From contig CAJTMW010000001.1 of NCBI GenBank assembly GCA_910577275.1, forward strand, positions 1 to 64,000: a DNA stretch of 64,000 bases. Reading direction: 5' to 3'. Below the pieces are notes generated by a model. That model made no database searches and was not told the DNA's origin. It saw only the letters and a program-made list of their open reading frames with translations. Position 1 is the stretch's first letter; each line of letters opens with the position of its first letter. This document shows, in pieces, positions 16,755 to 25,420 of the stretch. This DNA comes from an uncultured Lachnospiraceae bacterium. Its GTDB lineage: Bacteria; Bacillota; Clostridia; Lachnospirales; Lachnospiraceae. Made by a program: the position numbers and the translations under genes.

Positions 16755-17660
16755 TTAATTTTTCCTTACAACGAGCGGCAATGCGATGCAAAATGTGGTT
16801 TTTCCATCAGGGATGCTTTTTACAGTGATTTCTCCGGACATTGCGTTTGTAAGCTCTCTGACAATCGCAAGCCCAAGCCCGTTTCCACTCCCGGAACGGG
16901 ACGAATCGCATTTGTACAGACGTTCAAATATGAAAGGAAGCTGGTTTTCTGGAATTGGAATTCCGTTGTTGGAGACAGAAATCAATACCCGGTTTTCTTG
17001 CCTTTTTATATCAATTTCAATGAAAGAGCATTTGCCGTGTCTTGCGGCGTTGCTTAAAAGATTGTTGATAATCCTTGCATACGCTGTTTTGTCTATCCTT
17101 ACAAACCACTCGTCATCAGGAATATCTGCCGAAAAGGATATCTGCCTTTTTTCCAGCAGAGGAATCTGCCCGATAATGATTTCCCTGGTTAATTCATTGA
17201 TATCATAGGTCTCTATCTGGTATCGCTGCTCGTCGGAAGAGAGCTTGAACCACTCAAAAAGCATATCTGTCAGCTCCCGTAAATCCAGCACCTTCCTGTA
17301 AGCAACATGGATATACTCCTCCGGCTCTTTTGCATTTTGGGAATCCAGGGATTCCAGATATCCGATTAGGGAGGAAAGGGGAGTTCTCACATCGTGGGAT
17401 AAATCCGTCAAGAGTTGCCTGCCGGCATTTTCCGATTTGCGCAATTTCACAAATTGCCTGCGGTTTTCCTCCAGAATACCGTTCAGCTCAAAATTGATGT
17501 CTGCAAGAAGGCCGTTTCCCTTTGCGAAGGAATTCTGCCGGGGCGCTTTGCGGAGGCTTTTCAGAAATTCCAGCCATGCTTTTAATTGCTTTCGGGTATG
17601 AAGGATATAAAAAAATTCCCCAACGCAGACAACTGTTAAAATGATGACAAAAACGCTCAT
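16755..17660 (-). CDS. Sensor histidine kinase
   Basis: 301 residues. A single N-terminal helix (1-22) with almost no extracellular loop, then HisKA with the phosphoacceptor in LSHDVRTPLSS and HATPase_c with N-box INNLLSNAARHG and G-box GSGNGLGLAIV. Kinases with such short sensory regions are usually controlled by the ABC transporter they sit next to. The start overlaps the response regulator stop by 4 nt (ATGA), indicating translational coupling. Confidence 0.92.
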   Translation of the reverse strand: MSVFVIILTVVCVGEFFYILHTRKQLKAWLEFLKSLRKAPRQNSFAKGNGLLADINFELNGILEENRRQFVKLRKSENAGRQLLTDLSHDVRTPLSSLIGYLESLDSQNAKEPEEYIHVAYRKVLDLRELTDMLFEWFKLSSDEQRYQIETYDINELTREIIIGQIPLLEKRQISFSADIPDDEWFVRIDKTAYARIINNLLSNAARHGKCSFIEIDIKRQENRVLISVSNNGIPIPENQLPFIFERLYKCDSSRSGSGNGLGLAIVRELTNAMSGEITVKSIPDGKTTFCIALPLVVRKN

Positions 17661-18361
17661 CCTGTTTCACCACCCAGCTTGTATCCTACGCCCCACACAG
17701 TCAAAATGTATTCGGGACTTTCGGGATTATCTTCAATCTTTTTCCGCAGCCTGCGGATATGAACCATGATATTGTTATCGTCAAAGGCGTATTCATCCTT
17801 CCAGACGGCACGATATATCTGTTTTTTGGTAAAAACCTTTCCCGGATTTTCCGCAAAAAACAAAAGTAAATCAAACTCTTTTGCCGTCAGCTCGAGCGGC
17901 AGGTCATCCTTGCTGACCTCGTGTGCAGCCCTGTTAATTGTCAGCCTGCCGACGGCAATATTTTTGTCGGGGATATCGGCGGCATTAAAAACAGTGTATC
18001 TCCGCAAAAGGGACGATACCCTTGCAAGAAATTCGCTGTTGGAAAAGGGCTTTGTCAGATAGTCGTCCGCGCCCATCCGAAGTCCTGATACCTTGTCCCC
18101 CTCACTGTCTCTGGCAGTCAGCATCAAAACAGGCACGAAGCTTTTTTCCCTGATTTTTTCAAGGACTTCGTATCCGTTTTTGTGCGGAAGCATGATGTCC
18201 AGAACGATAAGCTGATAATCAGCGCTTTGAGCTTCCAGCAGTCCTGCAGCTCCGTCGTGGCGGATACAGACGTAATAGCCTTCCTGTTCCAGATTATTTC
18301 TGAGTAACCGGCATAAATCCATGTCGTCGTCGATAATCAGTATTTTCTGCTTCAAATCCAT
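17657..18361 (-). CDS. OmpR-family response regulator
   Basis: 234 residues. The receiver domain has DDDMD acidic residues, phosphoacceptor Asp in LIVLDIMLPHKNG and Lys in YLTKPFS. The C-terminal winged helix (Trans_reg_C) has LTAKEFDLLLFFAENPG and VHIRRLRKKIE. RBS AGGAGG. It is the first gene of the operon with kinase and exporter, and is divergent from the XRE-methyltransferase gene. It probably activates the exporter in response to cell-envelope stress. Confidence 0.94.
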   Translation of the reverse strand: MDLKQKILIIDDDMDLCRLLRNNLEQEGYYVCIRHDGAAGLLEAQSADYQLIVLDIMLPHKNGYEVLEKIREKSFVPVLMLTARDSEGDKVSGLRMGADDYLTKPFSNSEFLARVSSLLRRYTVFNAADIPDKNIAVGRLTINRAAHEVSKDDLPLELTAKEFDLLLFFAENPGKVFTKKQIYRAVWKDEYAFDDNNIMVHIRRLRKKIEDNPESPEYILTVWGVGYKLGGETG

Positions 18362-18571
18362 GGTCGTTCCTCCTGTATTCTTTATTTTAGGCGTTTAGGG
18401 GAATAATATCAATTATGTTATCCTTATTTTTATCCGGGAAGGGCTGTACTCCACCTCCAATTGAAATCCCGCGTCTGTTTCTAAAAACAGGTTATTTTTT
18501 ATTTGCTGAAAATCCGGTATGATGATAGCAGAACGCCATGCAGAAATTATTCTGCGGAAAAGGAGAAGGAA

Positions 18572-19426
18572 ATGAAAAATAATTTTGCCGGAAATCTACT
18601 GAAATTGAGGAAAAAAAGCGGTATGACACAGGAGAAGCTGGCTGCCCGGCTCGGGGTTTCCTTCCAGTCCGTGTCGAAGTGGGAAAACGCCCAGGGATAT
18701 CCTGACATAGAGTTGATACCTGTAATTGCATCGGTGTTTCAGGTAAGCATCGACGCGCTTTTGGGATATCAGGCGGAAAAAATTCAAACCACTCTTTATG
18801 CGGAAAAGTATTTAAGCGAGGAGTATTACTGGGGAAATCACATTTGGAGCGGGTGCTATGAGGTTATGAAGCTGATGCCTCCCATAAGGCCGTTGCGGCT
18901 TCTGGATATAGGCTGCGGGGAAGGGCAGGCGGCCGTGTTTTTTGCCCGTAACGGCTATCAGGTTTCGGCCTTTGACATCGCGGAAAGCGGGATTGAAAAG
19001 GGGAAAAGGCTGGCGGAGCTTGGCGGCGTTTCCGTCAACTTTTTCCGGGCGGATTTGCTGGACTATCGGCTGGAAAATGAGTTTAATATTATCAATGATA
19101 CCGGCATAGACATCGTCTATGACGTTGTCTATGCCAGCGGAACCCTGCAATATATCCCTCCTGAGAAAAGGGCGGAAATTCTGGAACATTATAAGGAGCA
19201 TACTGCTCCCGGCGGGATTCATATTATGAATGTTTTTGTGGAAAAGCCTTATCTGCCTGCGCCCCCGGACTGGGAGGCGGAGAAGGAATTTTTCTGGAAG
19301 ACAGGGGAGCTGTTTTATTATTACAATGACTGGAAAATGGAGCGGATGGAGGAGTATGTGTTTGACTGCGACAGCAGCGGGGTCAGGCATCAGCATTGTA
19401 TGGACGTGATGATTGCGAGAAAATGA
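18572..19426 (+). CDS. XRE-type regulator fused to a SAM methyltransferase (TehB-like)
   Basis: 284 residues from ATG 18572 behind AGGAGAAGG. The N-terminal 65 residues form a helix-turn-helix (SGMTQEKLAARLGVSFQSVSKWENAQGYP). From about residue 80 follows a class I methyltransferase domain with SAM motif LLDIGCGEGQAAVFFARNG and a TLQYIPPEKR segment. The second half resembles TehB/Tellurite-resistance methyltransferases. The fusion suggests a DNA-binding protein that methylates a small molecule or is regulated by SAM. It faces away from the two-component operon with a ~210-bp shared intergenic region. Confidence 0.85.
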   Translation: MKNNFAGNLLKLRKKSGMTQEKLAARLGVSFQSVSKWENAQGYPDIELIPVIASVFQVSIDALLGYQAEKIQTTLYAEKYLSEEYYWGNHIWSGCYEVMKLMPPIRPLRLLDIGCGEGQAAVFFARNGYQVSAFDIAESGIEKGKRLAELGGVSVNFFRADLLDYRLENEFNIINDTGIDIVYDVVYASGTLQYIPPEKRAEILEHYKEHTAPGGIHIMNVFVEKPYLPAPPDWEAEKEFFWKTGELFYYYNDWKMERMEEYVFDCDSSGVRHQHCMDVMIARK

Positions 19427-19484
19427 GGTGGTTGTTGGATGCCTTACAGGGAGCAGTTTAAAAAAGGCTTTAAATAAAACATAC

Positions 19485-19512
19485 TTTACAAAACTGTTCC
19501 ACATGTTATAAT
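19485..19512 (+). promoter_or_regulatory. Sigma-A promoter of the 19566 gene
   Basis: TTTACA (19485-19490), 16-bp spacer, TATAAT (19507-19512). The 5' leader to the ATG would be about 45 nt. Confidence 0.7.
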
Positions 19513-19565
19513 TCTATATAGAACTATTGCGGATTTTTAACATTGGAAAGAGAGGATAAAAGACC

Positions 19566-19925
19566 ATGAATCAGGATGTAAAAGATTTTACGGTACAAAA
19601 GGTAAAGGAGTTTATGAGCGTGCCTTACTGTTGCGAGGAAGCAAAGGCGGCAGGTCAGGCTTTTCTGGACGCCCTTGGCACGGAAAAGGAGGCGGAAACG
19701 ACAAAAGCGCTGATTGAGGAATTGGAGCTGGATATCATGCCCGTTGACGAATTGATTGGCTTTGCAAAGTCGGAAGCCGGGGCGAAGGTGTTCGGCGAGG
19801 AAACGGCGAAGGGCGTAGCGGCTCACGGCGAGGAAATCAAGGCGGCGGGCGCAAAGTACTGCGACTGCGAGGCATGCGCGCCGGTGGAAGCGATTCTTAA
19901 GAGGAAAGATGAGATTTTGGGGTAG
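19566..19925 (+). CDS. Conserved hypothetical protein, 119 aa
   Basis: An acidic helical protein with two Cys clusters (PYCCEEAKAAG and KYCDCEACAP). The CDCEAC motif could bind a metal or act as a redox pair. Homologues in Lachnospiraceae are sometimes labelled Hsp90-like without support, so I leave the function open. The RBS region is GAGAGGA. It has its own promoter at 19485 and terminator at 19951, hence monocistronic. Confidence 0.7.
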   Translation: MNQDVKDFTVQKVKEFMSVPYCCEEAKAAGQAFLDALGTEKEAETTKALIEELELDIMPVDELIGFAKSEAGAKVFGEETAKGVAAHGEEIKAAGAKYCDCEACAPVEAILKRKDEILG

Positions 19926-19950
19926 CAAGTTTATATTTAACGAAAGTAAA

Positions 19951-19975
19951 CCACCGGTCAGGCCGGTGGTTTTAA
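19951..19975 (+). terminator. Terminator after the 19566 gene
   Basis: CCACCGG (19951-19957) and CCGGTGG (19963-19969) frame a TCAGG loop, followed by TTTTAA. Confidence 0.85.
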
Positions 19976-20031
19976 TTGGGTGAAAATCAATTCCGCTTCC
20001 CTTCTGTAACTATAAGCCTTCGGCTTCATAG

Positions 20032-20487
20032 TTATCCCCGCTCCCTTACTTTCTGATTTATCTCCGCAAGCTTCTTTTTTATCGCAACATACTGCGAGCC
20101 CCAGATACAGAAGTAAATCCCGAAGAAAATCCCAAAGTAGCGCAGAAAGCCGCTAAAGTTGTGGGGCATCCACTGCATGAGGTAAGCGATTGGGAACATG
20201 GCGGCGGAACAGAGAACCAGATGCGTGACGGTCATGCGCATAAGGCTCCATTCTTCTATCTGCCAGATGACCGAAGCACCCCCGCAGACAGCTCCGACAA
20301 GGAGAGAACAGAATGTCTGCAAGAGTACGGCGTTTATTTCGCTTCCGCAGGTTTCGGCAAGCTCCGGCACGATAGGATAGTAGTTCCCGTCCCCGATTGC
20401 CAGGGAAATAAAAACGGGAATCAGATAACTGATGGTAAGGCCGATGGGGGCGCCAAGTAAACTTCGTAAAATAATTAGTTTTTTCAT
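20032..20487 (-). CDS. DUF3021 membrane protein, LytTR partner (second copy)
   Basis: 151 residues from ATG 20487, behind AAAGGGGAT; an in-frame upstream ATG is less well placed. Four hydrophobic helices and a basic C-terminal tail (KKKLAEINQKVRERG) match DUF3021. It lies 90 nt downstream of the LytTR gene in the same direction. It is only distantly similar to the copy at 8769, so this is a separate module and not a recent duplicate. Confidence 0.8.
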   Translation of the reverse strand: MKKLIILRSLLGAPIGLTISYLIPVFISLAIGDGNYYPIVPELAETCGSEINAVLLQTFCSLLVGAVCGGASVIWQIEEWSLMRMTVTHLVLCSAAMFPIAYLMQWMPHNFSGFLRYFGIFFGIYFCIWGSQYVAIKKKLAEINQKVRERG

Positions 20488-20577
20488 ATAATCCCCTTTC
20501 TTCCGCCTTTTCAAGAAGATGATTTTTGAAAGACGGTGTCAATTATGAATTTTAACATTTCAGGTATTGCGGATTTG

Positions 20578-21018
20578 TTACAGTCCCAGCACCTGCTTGA
20601 TTTTTGTAACATAGCGCCGGGAAACATAGGTGACGGTTCCGTCCGATAAGGAAACGCAAATCGTGCCCGTAAAGCTCAAATCAAAGCCCTTTACCTTCCG
20701 AAGGTTGATAATCTCCGAATTGGATATGCGGACAAAGTGGTTTCGGTCAAGGCGTTCCTCCAGCTCATACAGCCGCAGGCGGAGGGTATATTCGCCTTTT
20801 TCCGTCACGGCTAAAACCTTTCCGGCGGAGGCGAAGATGCGCAGGATATCCGGCTGCGCCAGCACTTCCGCCGTATCGCCCTGAAAGCCTGTAAGTATCT
20901 GCGGCGATTGGCCGGACAGATTTCTGACAAGAGTATTGATTTCATCCGTCATTTTATCTGTGAGAATAGTGATTTTAGGTTCCCGGCAGGATTCGTCAAT
21001 TTTGATTTCTACTTGCAT
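20578..21018 (-). CDS. LytTR DNA-binding regulator (second copy)
   Basis: 146 residues from ATG 21018; AGGAGGGAGAG lies 7 nt upstream. The in-frame extension to 21141 is rejected. The LytTR domain has IFASAGKVLAVTEKGEYTLR, NHFVRISNSEIINLRKVKGF and GTVTYVSRRYVTKIK. There is no receiver domain, so activity is probably set by the DUF3021 protein. Direct repeats at 21149-21179 upstream are candidate binding sites for autoregulation. Confidence 0.9.
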   Translation of the reverse strand: MQVEIKIDESCREPKITILTDKMTDEINTLVRNLSGQSPQILTGFQGDTAEVLAQPDILRIFASAGKVLAVTEKGEYTLRLRLYELEERLDRNHFVRISNSEIINLRKVKGFDLSFTGTICVSLSDGTVTYVSRRYVTKIKQVLGL

Positions 21019-21148
21019 TTGCAGCTTCTCTCCCTCCTGATTTTGCTCCGGCTGTGGCCCTTCCCGTGCACTGTCCGGGCTTTCGCAGCCTTTCGCGTCT
21101 TCTGTGTTTAAAGTATAGTGAAAACAAGACGCGGTTTCCACTGTTTTT

Positions 21149-21179
21149 ATATAGGTGGTCGATTAAGGGATATAAGTGG
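21149..21179 (-). promoter_or_regulatory. Candidate LytTR binding site (direct repeat, 21-bp period)
   Basis: On the minus strand CCACTTATAT (21170-21179) and CCACCTATAT (21149-21158) repeat with a start-to-start spacing of 21 bp, i.e. two helical turns. Two direct repeats at this spacing are the known binding architecture of LytTR domains. They lie about 130 bp upstream of the LytTR gene start. Confidence 0.6.
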
Positions 21180-21224
21180 CGGAAGAAAGACAGAGGAATA
21201 ACAAAGATACTTGCTGTTTGACTT

Positions 21225-22046
21225 TTAAACTATGATTTCCATACCGTCATAGGCAAACAAAATATTATTAAGTTCTTTTTCAAGCTCCCTGTAATAGCCG
21301 TAGGATTTTCCCCATATTTCATCGATATGTGTAACGATAATCTTCCCGATTCTGTAATAGTTTTTCAACTCTATAATCTCATCCAAAGTGAATATTTCAT
21401 CCTTCAAAGGCGTATCCGTAAGCTTCGTCCCGTCATTTAGTATGCCGTCGTCAGAAACCATGCTGATAATCAAAATATCCGCGTCAAAATATAAATCGTT
21501 ATGAGCAAAAGGCTTCGGATTGCAACAGGCATAGATAACCTTTTTTTCATACTCCTGCAGAACATAAAATGTGATATTTCTGACCGGATTATTGTTTATC
21601 AAATCTATGCTGATATCAGCTATTTTTATATGCGACGTTTCATTAACGGAAATGCACTTAAGAATATCGCCATAATACTGAAAGCAGTCGCGGTTCATCT
21701 GATTGATATCATTGACGACCTCCGGGAGAGCATAAAATCCAATGGGAGAACTTGTTCCCTTAATAAAGTCGCAGCCTATCTTTTCAACAATCCTGATACC
21801 CCTGACATGGTCCGGGTCACGATGGGAAATGGAAAGGTGTTTCACTTCCGATATTCCCTGTCTGTTGCAGGCTACCGCAATGTCCTCGGGAGTATCTATG
21901 AGCATTTTTATATCGTCAATATACAGGCTTGGTCCTAACCGCTCATACCTGCCGCCTTTTTGTCTGGCTTCTTCACAGATTTTACAACTGCAAAACGAAC
22001 TCGGAATAATTGACATTCCTCCGCTGCCGACAATTTTTAATTTCAT
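21225..22046 (-). CDS. PhnP-like metallo-beta-lactamase-fold hydrolase
   Basis: 273 residues from ATG 22046, with AAGGCGGTG 8 nt upstream. The start MKLKIVGSGG and the Cys motif CSCKIC resemble PhnP-type proteins that bind structural zinc. The metal-binding motif reads SHRDPDHVRG, i.e. HxDxDH in place of the usual HxHxDH. Later conserved segments are YACCNPKPFAH and IIVTHIDE. The reaction is unknown; PhnP relatives hydrolyse cyclic phosphodiesters. It is 39 nt after the TetR gene in the same direction and probably co-transcribed with it. Confidence 0.75.
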   Translation of the reverse strand: MKLKIVGSGGMSIIPSSFCSCKICEEARQKGGRYERLGPSLYIDDIKMLIDTPEDIAVACNRQGISEVKHLSISHRDPDHVRGIRIVEKIGCDFIKGTSSPIGFYALPEVVNDINQMNRDCFQYYGDILKCISVNETSHIKIADISIDLINNNPVRNITFYVLQEYEKKVIYACCNPKPFAHNDLYFDADILIISMVSDDGILNDGTKLTDTPLKDEIFTLDEIIELKNYYRIGKIIVTHIDEIWGKSYGYYRELEKELNNILFAYDGMEIIV

Positions 22047-22085
22047 AGTTTTAGCACCGCCTTTCATATTCATCTCAGAAAATAC

Positions 22086-22688
22086 TTAAACCACATTGTT
22101 ATTACTGCCTCTTTTTACTAAGATTTTTCTGATTTCTTTCGTTATTCTGGAAGGTGTTTCTTTATCCACAGGCATAAGCTTACTGTACATCCTTACCCCC
22201 TGATACGAAAACACAATTAAATCGAATACTGCGGAAATATCCACTTCATTGAACTCATGTCTGTCTATCCCGTATTGTATCAGCTTCTTCCACGTATTTG
22301 CTGAAATCAGATATTGCTCATACAGCGCATTGCTCTGATTTGCAATATCACGAATACTGAAATACTCATAGATTGCCATACTTAATGAAGACTGGCTGTC
22401 AGGCATTTCATTCTCATACTTGTTTAAAATTTCGTCCAAAATAGCGACTGCCGGACAATTTCGCTCTATTCTTAAATCAATTTCATTATCCTGCTCGCTT
22501 GTCATATCATCAATAATCTCCTGAAATATTTGACGTGTGCTTTCGTAATGGCAATACAAACCGCCTCTGCTTAAGTTCGCCACATCGCAGATATCCTTCA
22601 TTGTCACCTGTTTAAATCCTTTTTCTGCAAATAAAGAGCATGCGCATTTTTTTATATGTTTCCTTGTTTCCTGTCCTCTTTTATTCAT
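22086..22688 (-). CDS. TetR/AcrR family regulator
   Basis: 200 residues. The N-terminal helix-turn-helix has CSLFAEKGFKQVTMKDIC, VANLSRGGLYCHYESTRQIF, typical of TetR. The C-terminal two thirds are the ligand and dimerisation region. Two copies of GACAnnnGTGTC overlap its promoter, so it is probably self-repressing. It likely controls the metallo-hydrolase gene downstream in response to an unknown ligand. Confidence 0.92.
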   Translation of the reverse strand: MNKRGQETRKHIKKCACSLFAEKGFKQVTMKDICDVANLSRGGLYCHYESTRQIFQEIIDDMTSEQDNEIDLRIERNCPAVAILDEILNKYENEMPDSQSSLSMAIYEYFSIRDIANQSNALYEQYLISANTWKKLIQYGIDRHEFNEVDISAVFDLIVFSYQGVRMYSKLMPVDKETPSRITKEIRKILVKRGSNNNVV

Positions 22689-22705
22689 AGGCAGCCCAAC
22701 TTTCC

Positions 22706-22752
22706 GACATTAGTGTCTGAAAAATTATACGACAGATGTGTCTGAAAGTCAA
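22706..22752 (-). promoter_or_regulatory. Promoter and twin operator of the TetR operon
   Basis: On the minus strand TTGACT (22752-22747), 17 bp, TATAAT (22729-22724). Two operators of form GACAnnnGTGTC lie at 22706-22717 and 22731-22742, 25 bp apart, one in the spacer and one over the start site. This is the expected layout of TetR autorepression. Confidence 0.7.
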
Positions 22753-22795
22753 TAAAGAGAGGTATAAATTTTCGTAACAGTTTAGCCATGAACAT

Positions 22796-22824
22796 TTGAC
22801 CGGTTCACTCTGTCATGGTATGAT
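22796..22824 (+). promoter_or_regulatory. Sigma-A promoter of the MetY gene
   Basis: TTGACC (22796-22801), 17 bp, TATGAT (22819-22824). A short leader hairpin GTCTGC/GCAGAC follows at about 22832-22849. CCATGA (22786-22791) and TCATGG (22813-22818) are inverted around the -35 and may be an operator. Confidence 0.7.
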
Positions 22825-22901
22825 AAAAGAAGTCTGCATAAACGCAGACCTTACGATGTCAGGGAAGCAGATTTGATTTTGAAAGAAAGAGGGTCGGACA
22901 G

Positions 22902-24188
22902 ATGAGCGAATATAAAATGAACACGAAATGCGTCCAGGCAGGCTACACGCCGGGGAACGGAGAGCCAAGGCAGATACCGATTATTCAGTCAACCACGTTT
23001 AAATACGCTACCAGCGAGGATATGGGAAAGCTTTTTGATTTGGAGGCTTCAGGATATTTTTATTCCCGTCTGCAGAATCCCACCAACGATTACGTGGCGG
23101 CAAAGATTGCAGAGCTGGAGGGCGGGACGGCGGCCATGCTGACCTCCTCGGGGCAGGCGGCGAACTTTTTTGCCCTGTTTAATATCTGCGAGTGCGGGAG
23201 CCATATCGTGTCCTCCTCCTCCATTTACGGAGGAACCTTCAACCTAATTTCCGTTACCATGGCGAAGATGGGGATTGACGTTACCTTTGTGTCGCCGGAC
23301 TGCACGAAAGAGGAGTTAAACGCGGCTTTTAAGGAAAATACAAAGGCGGTTTTCGGGGAATCCATCGCCAATCCGGCGCTTACGGTTCTGGATATTGAAA
23401 AGTTTGCAGAGGCCGCCCACAGTCACGGCGTGCCGCTGATTGTGGACAACACTTTTCCCACGCCGGTAAACTGTCAGCCGCTTAAGTGGGGAGCGGATAT
23501 TGTCACCCACTCCACCACCAAGTATATGGACGGCCACGGCGCGGCGGTGGGCGGCGCGATTGTTGATGGAGGAAAATTTGACTGGATGGCTTATGCCGAT
23601 AAGTTTCCGGGGCTCTGTACGCCGGACGAGTCTTATCACGGCGTTACCTATGCGGAGAAATTCGGCAAAGAAGGGGCATTTATCACCAAATGTACCTCCC
23701 AGCTGATGAGAGACCTTGGCTGTGTGCAGTCTCCCCAGAGCGCCTATATTTTAAATCTCGGGCTGGAATCCCTTCATGTGCGGATGCCCCGCCATGTGGA
23801 AAACGGGCAGGCGGTTGCGGAATTCTTAAGCGGCCATCCGCAGGTGGCATATGTGAATTATCCCGGACTTAAAGGGGATAAATATTATGAAACGGCGCTG
23901 AAGTACATGCCGAATGGCGGCTGCGGCGTGGTGTCCTTTGAGTTAAAGGGCGGAAGGCGCGCGGCGGAGACTTTTATGAAGCATTTGAAGCTGGCGGCCA
24001 TTGAGACTCATGTGGCGGATGCCAGAACCTGCTGTCTGAATCCGGCCACATCAACCCATCGCCAGATGACGGAGCAGCAGCTTATGGAAGCGGGCGTTCC
24101 GGCGGGGCTGGTGCGCATTTCCTGCGGTCTTGAGGACAGGGAGGATTTGATTGCGGATATGGCTCAGGCGCTGGCGCAGATTGATTGA
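22902..24188 (+). CDS. metY: O-acetylhomoserine sulfhydrylase / Cys-Met PLP enzyme
   Basis: 428 residues, the normal length for MetY. The PLP-binding lysine is K207 in HSTTKYMDGHG. Other family landmarks are TTFKYAT, SRLQNPTNDYVAAKIAELEGG, TSSGQAA, VDNTFPTP, and LNPATSTHRQMT near the C-terminus. It makes homocysteine (or methionine analogues) from O-acetylhomoserine and sulfide in the cytoplasm; cystathionine gamma-synthase activity cannot be excluded. RBS AGAGGG. No SAM riboswitch is visible in the leader. It is probably a single-gene unit. Confidence 0.9.
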   Translation: MSEYKMNTKCVQAGYTPGNGEPRQIPIIQSTTFKYATSEDMGKLFDLEASGYFYSRLQNPTNDYVAAKIAELEGGTAAMLTSSGQAANFFALFNICECGSHIVSSSSIYGGTFNLISVTMAKMGIDVTFVSPDCTKEELNAAFKENTKAVFGESIANPALTVLDIEKFAEAAHSHGVPLIVDNTFPTPVNCQPLKWGADIVTHSTTKYMDGHGAAVGGAIVDGGKFDWMAYADKFPGLCTPDESYHGVTYAEKFGKEGAFITKCTSQLMRDLGCVQSPQSAYILNLGLESLHVRMPRHVENGQAVAEFLSGHPQVAYVNYPGLKGDKYYETALKYMPNGGCGVVSFELKGGRRAAETFMKHLKLAAIETHVADARTCCLNPATSTHRQMTEQQLMEAGVPAGLVRISCGLEDREDLIADMAQALAQID

Positions 24189-24268
24189 GGCATTGGCGTT
24201 CGGCAAGAGCGGAGACAGGAAAGAAATGCCGGGGCATGAAGAAGTCAGAATGATAAGGGGAATTGCAG

Positions 24269-25420
24269 GTGAATATGGAATTAATTGATGAGAATGAAGC
24301 CCTGGCAGGCCACAGGACGAGGGTGGAGGCCATGCGGCGGGAAAAGGAACGGCAGCAGAGGATTCGGAGAGATATCAAAAAATATGCGCCCGTTGCAGTC
24401 GGTATCCTGGCGGCTTTGATACTGGTTGTGACAGGAATCGGCGCGCTTATCGGAAGGGCTTCGGATAAGCGGAAGCTTATGGAAGCCGGCGACAGCGTGG
24501 CAAAGATTGCGGCGGCTTTTTGCAATGTCAACTTTCTGGAAATTGCGGAAGCCGGGATTCCGATGGCAGGCGGCCAGGGTGTGGCGGAAAAAGAGGCGGC
24601 GGAGCCCAAAGTCTATGAGGCTCACAGCACCTCTGATACGCTGCAGCTCGGGGAAGGGGATATTGTCAGCGAGTACGCCATCCTGATAGATTTGGACAGC
24701 GGAGAGATTCTGGCGGAGCGCAACGCCCATGTGAGAATGAATCCGGCCTCCATGACGAAGATTCTCACGGCGCTGGTGGCGGCGGAGCAGGCGGAGGATT
24801 TGGATGATAAGCTGACCATTACGCGGGAAATTACGGATTACGGCTATATCAACGACTGCAGCAGCGCGGGCTTTGTGATAGACGAGCGGGTCAGCGTGCG
24901 GGATTTGCTTTACGGGACGATTCTGCCCTCGGGAGCGGACGCGGCGGTAGGGCTTGCGGTTTACGTTTCAGGCAGTCAGGAGGATTTCGTGGAGCTGATG
25001 AACGACAGGCTGAAAGAGCTTGGACTGTCAAAAACGGCGCATTTTACCAACTGCGTGGGCGTTTTTGATGAAAATCACTATTGCACGGCTTACGATATCG
25101 CCATGATTTTAGAGGCGGCCATTGACAATGAAATTTGCCGGGAGGTAATGTCCACCCGGATTCATACCACGGCAAAGACCTTGCAGAACCCGGAGGGCTT
25201 AGAGCTTTCCAACTGGTTTATCCGTCGGATTGAGGATAAGGACAGCGGCGGTAAGGTGCTTGGCGGCAAGACCGGCTATGTGGCGCAGTCGGGCAACTGC
25301 GCGGCCAGCTTCGCCTCTCTCGATAACGGGCGGAATCTGGTGTGCGTGACGGCTAACGCCAGCGGAAAGTGGCGCTGTATCGAGGACCATGTAAAGCTCT
25401 ATAAGCAGTTTTCCAGATAA
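24269..25420 (+). CDS. D-alanyl-D-alanine carboxypeptidase (peptidase S11), membrane anchored
   Basis: 383 residues. The GTG at 24269 is chosen because AAGGGG ends 8 nt upstream. An N-terminal helix at about 35-55 anchors the protein outside the membrane. Active-site motifs: SMTK (SxxK) in NPASMTKILTAL, LPSGADAA where the second motif is SGA rather than SGN, and GGKTGY (KTG). It trims the terminal D-Ala of peptidoglycan pentapeptides. The missing Asn in SxN is seen in this family subset but may lower activity. No C-terminal PBP5 anchor helix is visible; anchoring is N-terminal instead. Confidence 0.88.
   Translation: MNMELIDENEALAGHRTRVEAMRREKERQQRIRRDIKKYAPVAVGILAALILVVTGIGALIGRASDKRKLMEAGDSVAKIAAAFCNVNFLEIAEAGIPMAGGQGVAEKEAAEPKVYEAHSTSDTLQLGEGDIVSEYAILIDLDSGEILAERNAHVRMNPASMTKILTALVAAEQAEDLDDKLTITREITDYGYINDCSSAGFVIDERVSVRDLLYGTILPSGADAAVGLAVYVSGSQEDFVELMNDRLKELGLSKTAHFTNCVGVFDENHYCTAYDIAMILEAAIDNEICREVMSTRIHTTAKTLQNPEGLELSNWFIRRIEDKDSGGKVLGGKTGYVAQSGNCAASFASLDNGRNLVCVTANASGKWRCIEDHVKLYKQFSR

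Noticed and set aside
22830..22901. SAM riboswitch or T-box before metY
   Set aside because: Only one short hairpin (GTCTGC/GCAGAC) is present; the leader is under 80 nt with no terminator or conserved riboswitch core.
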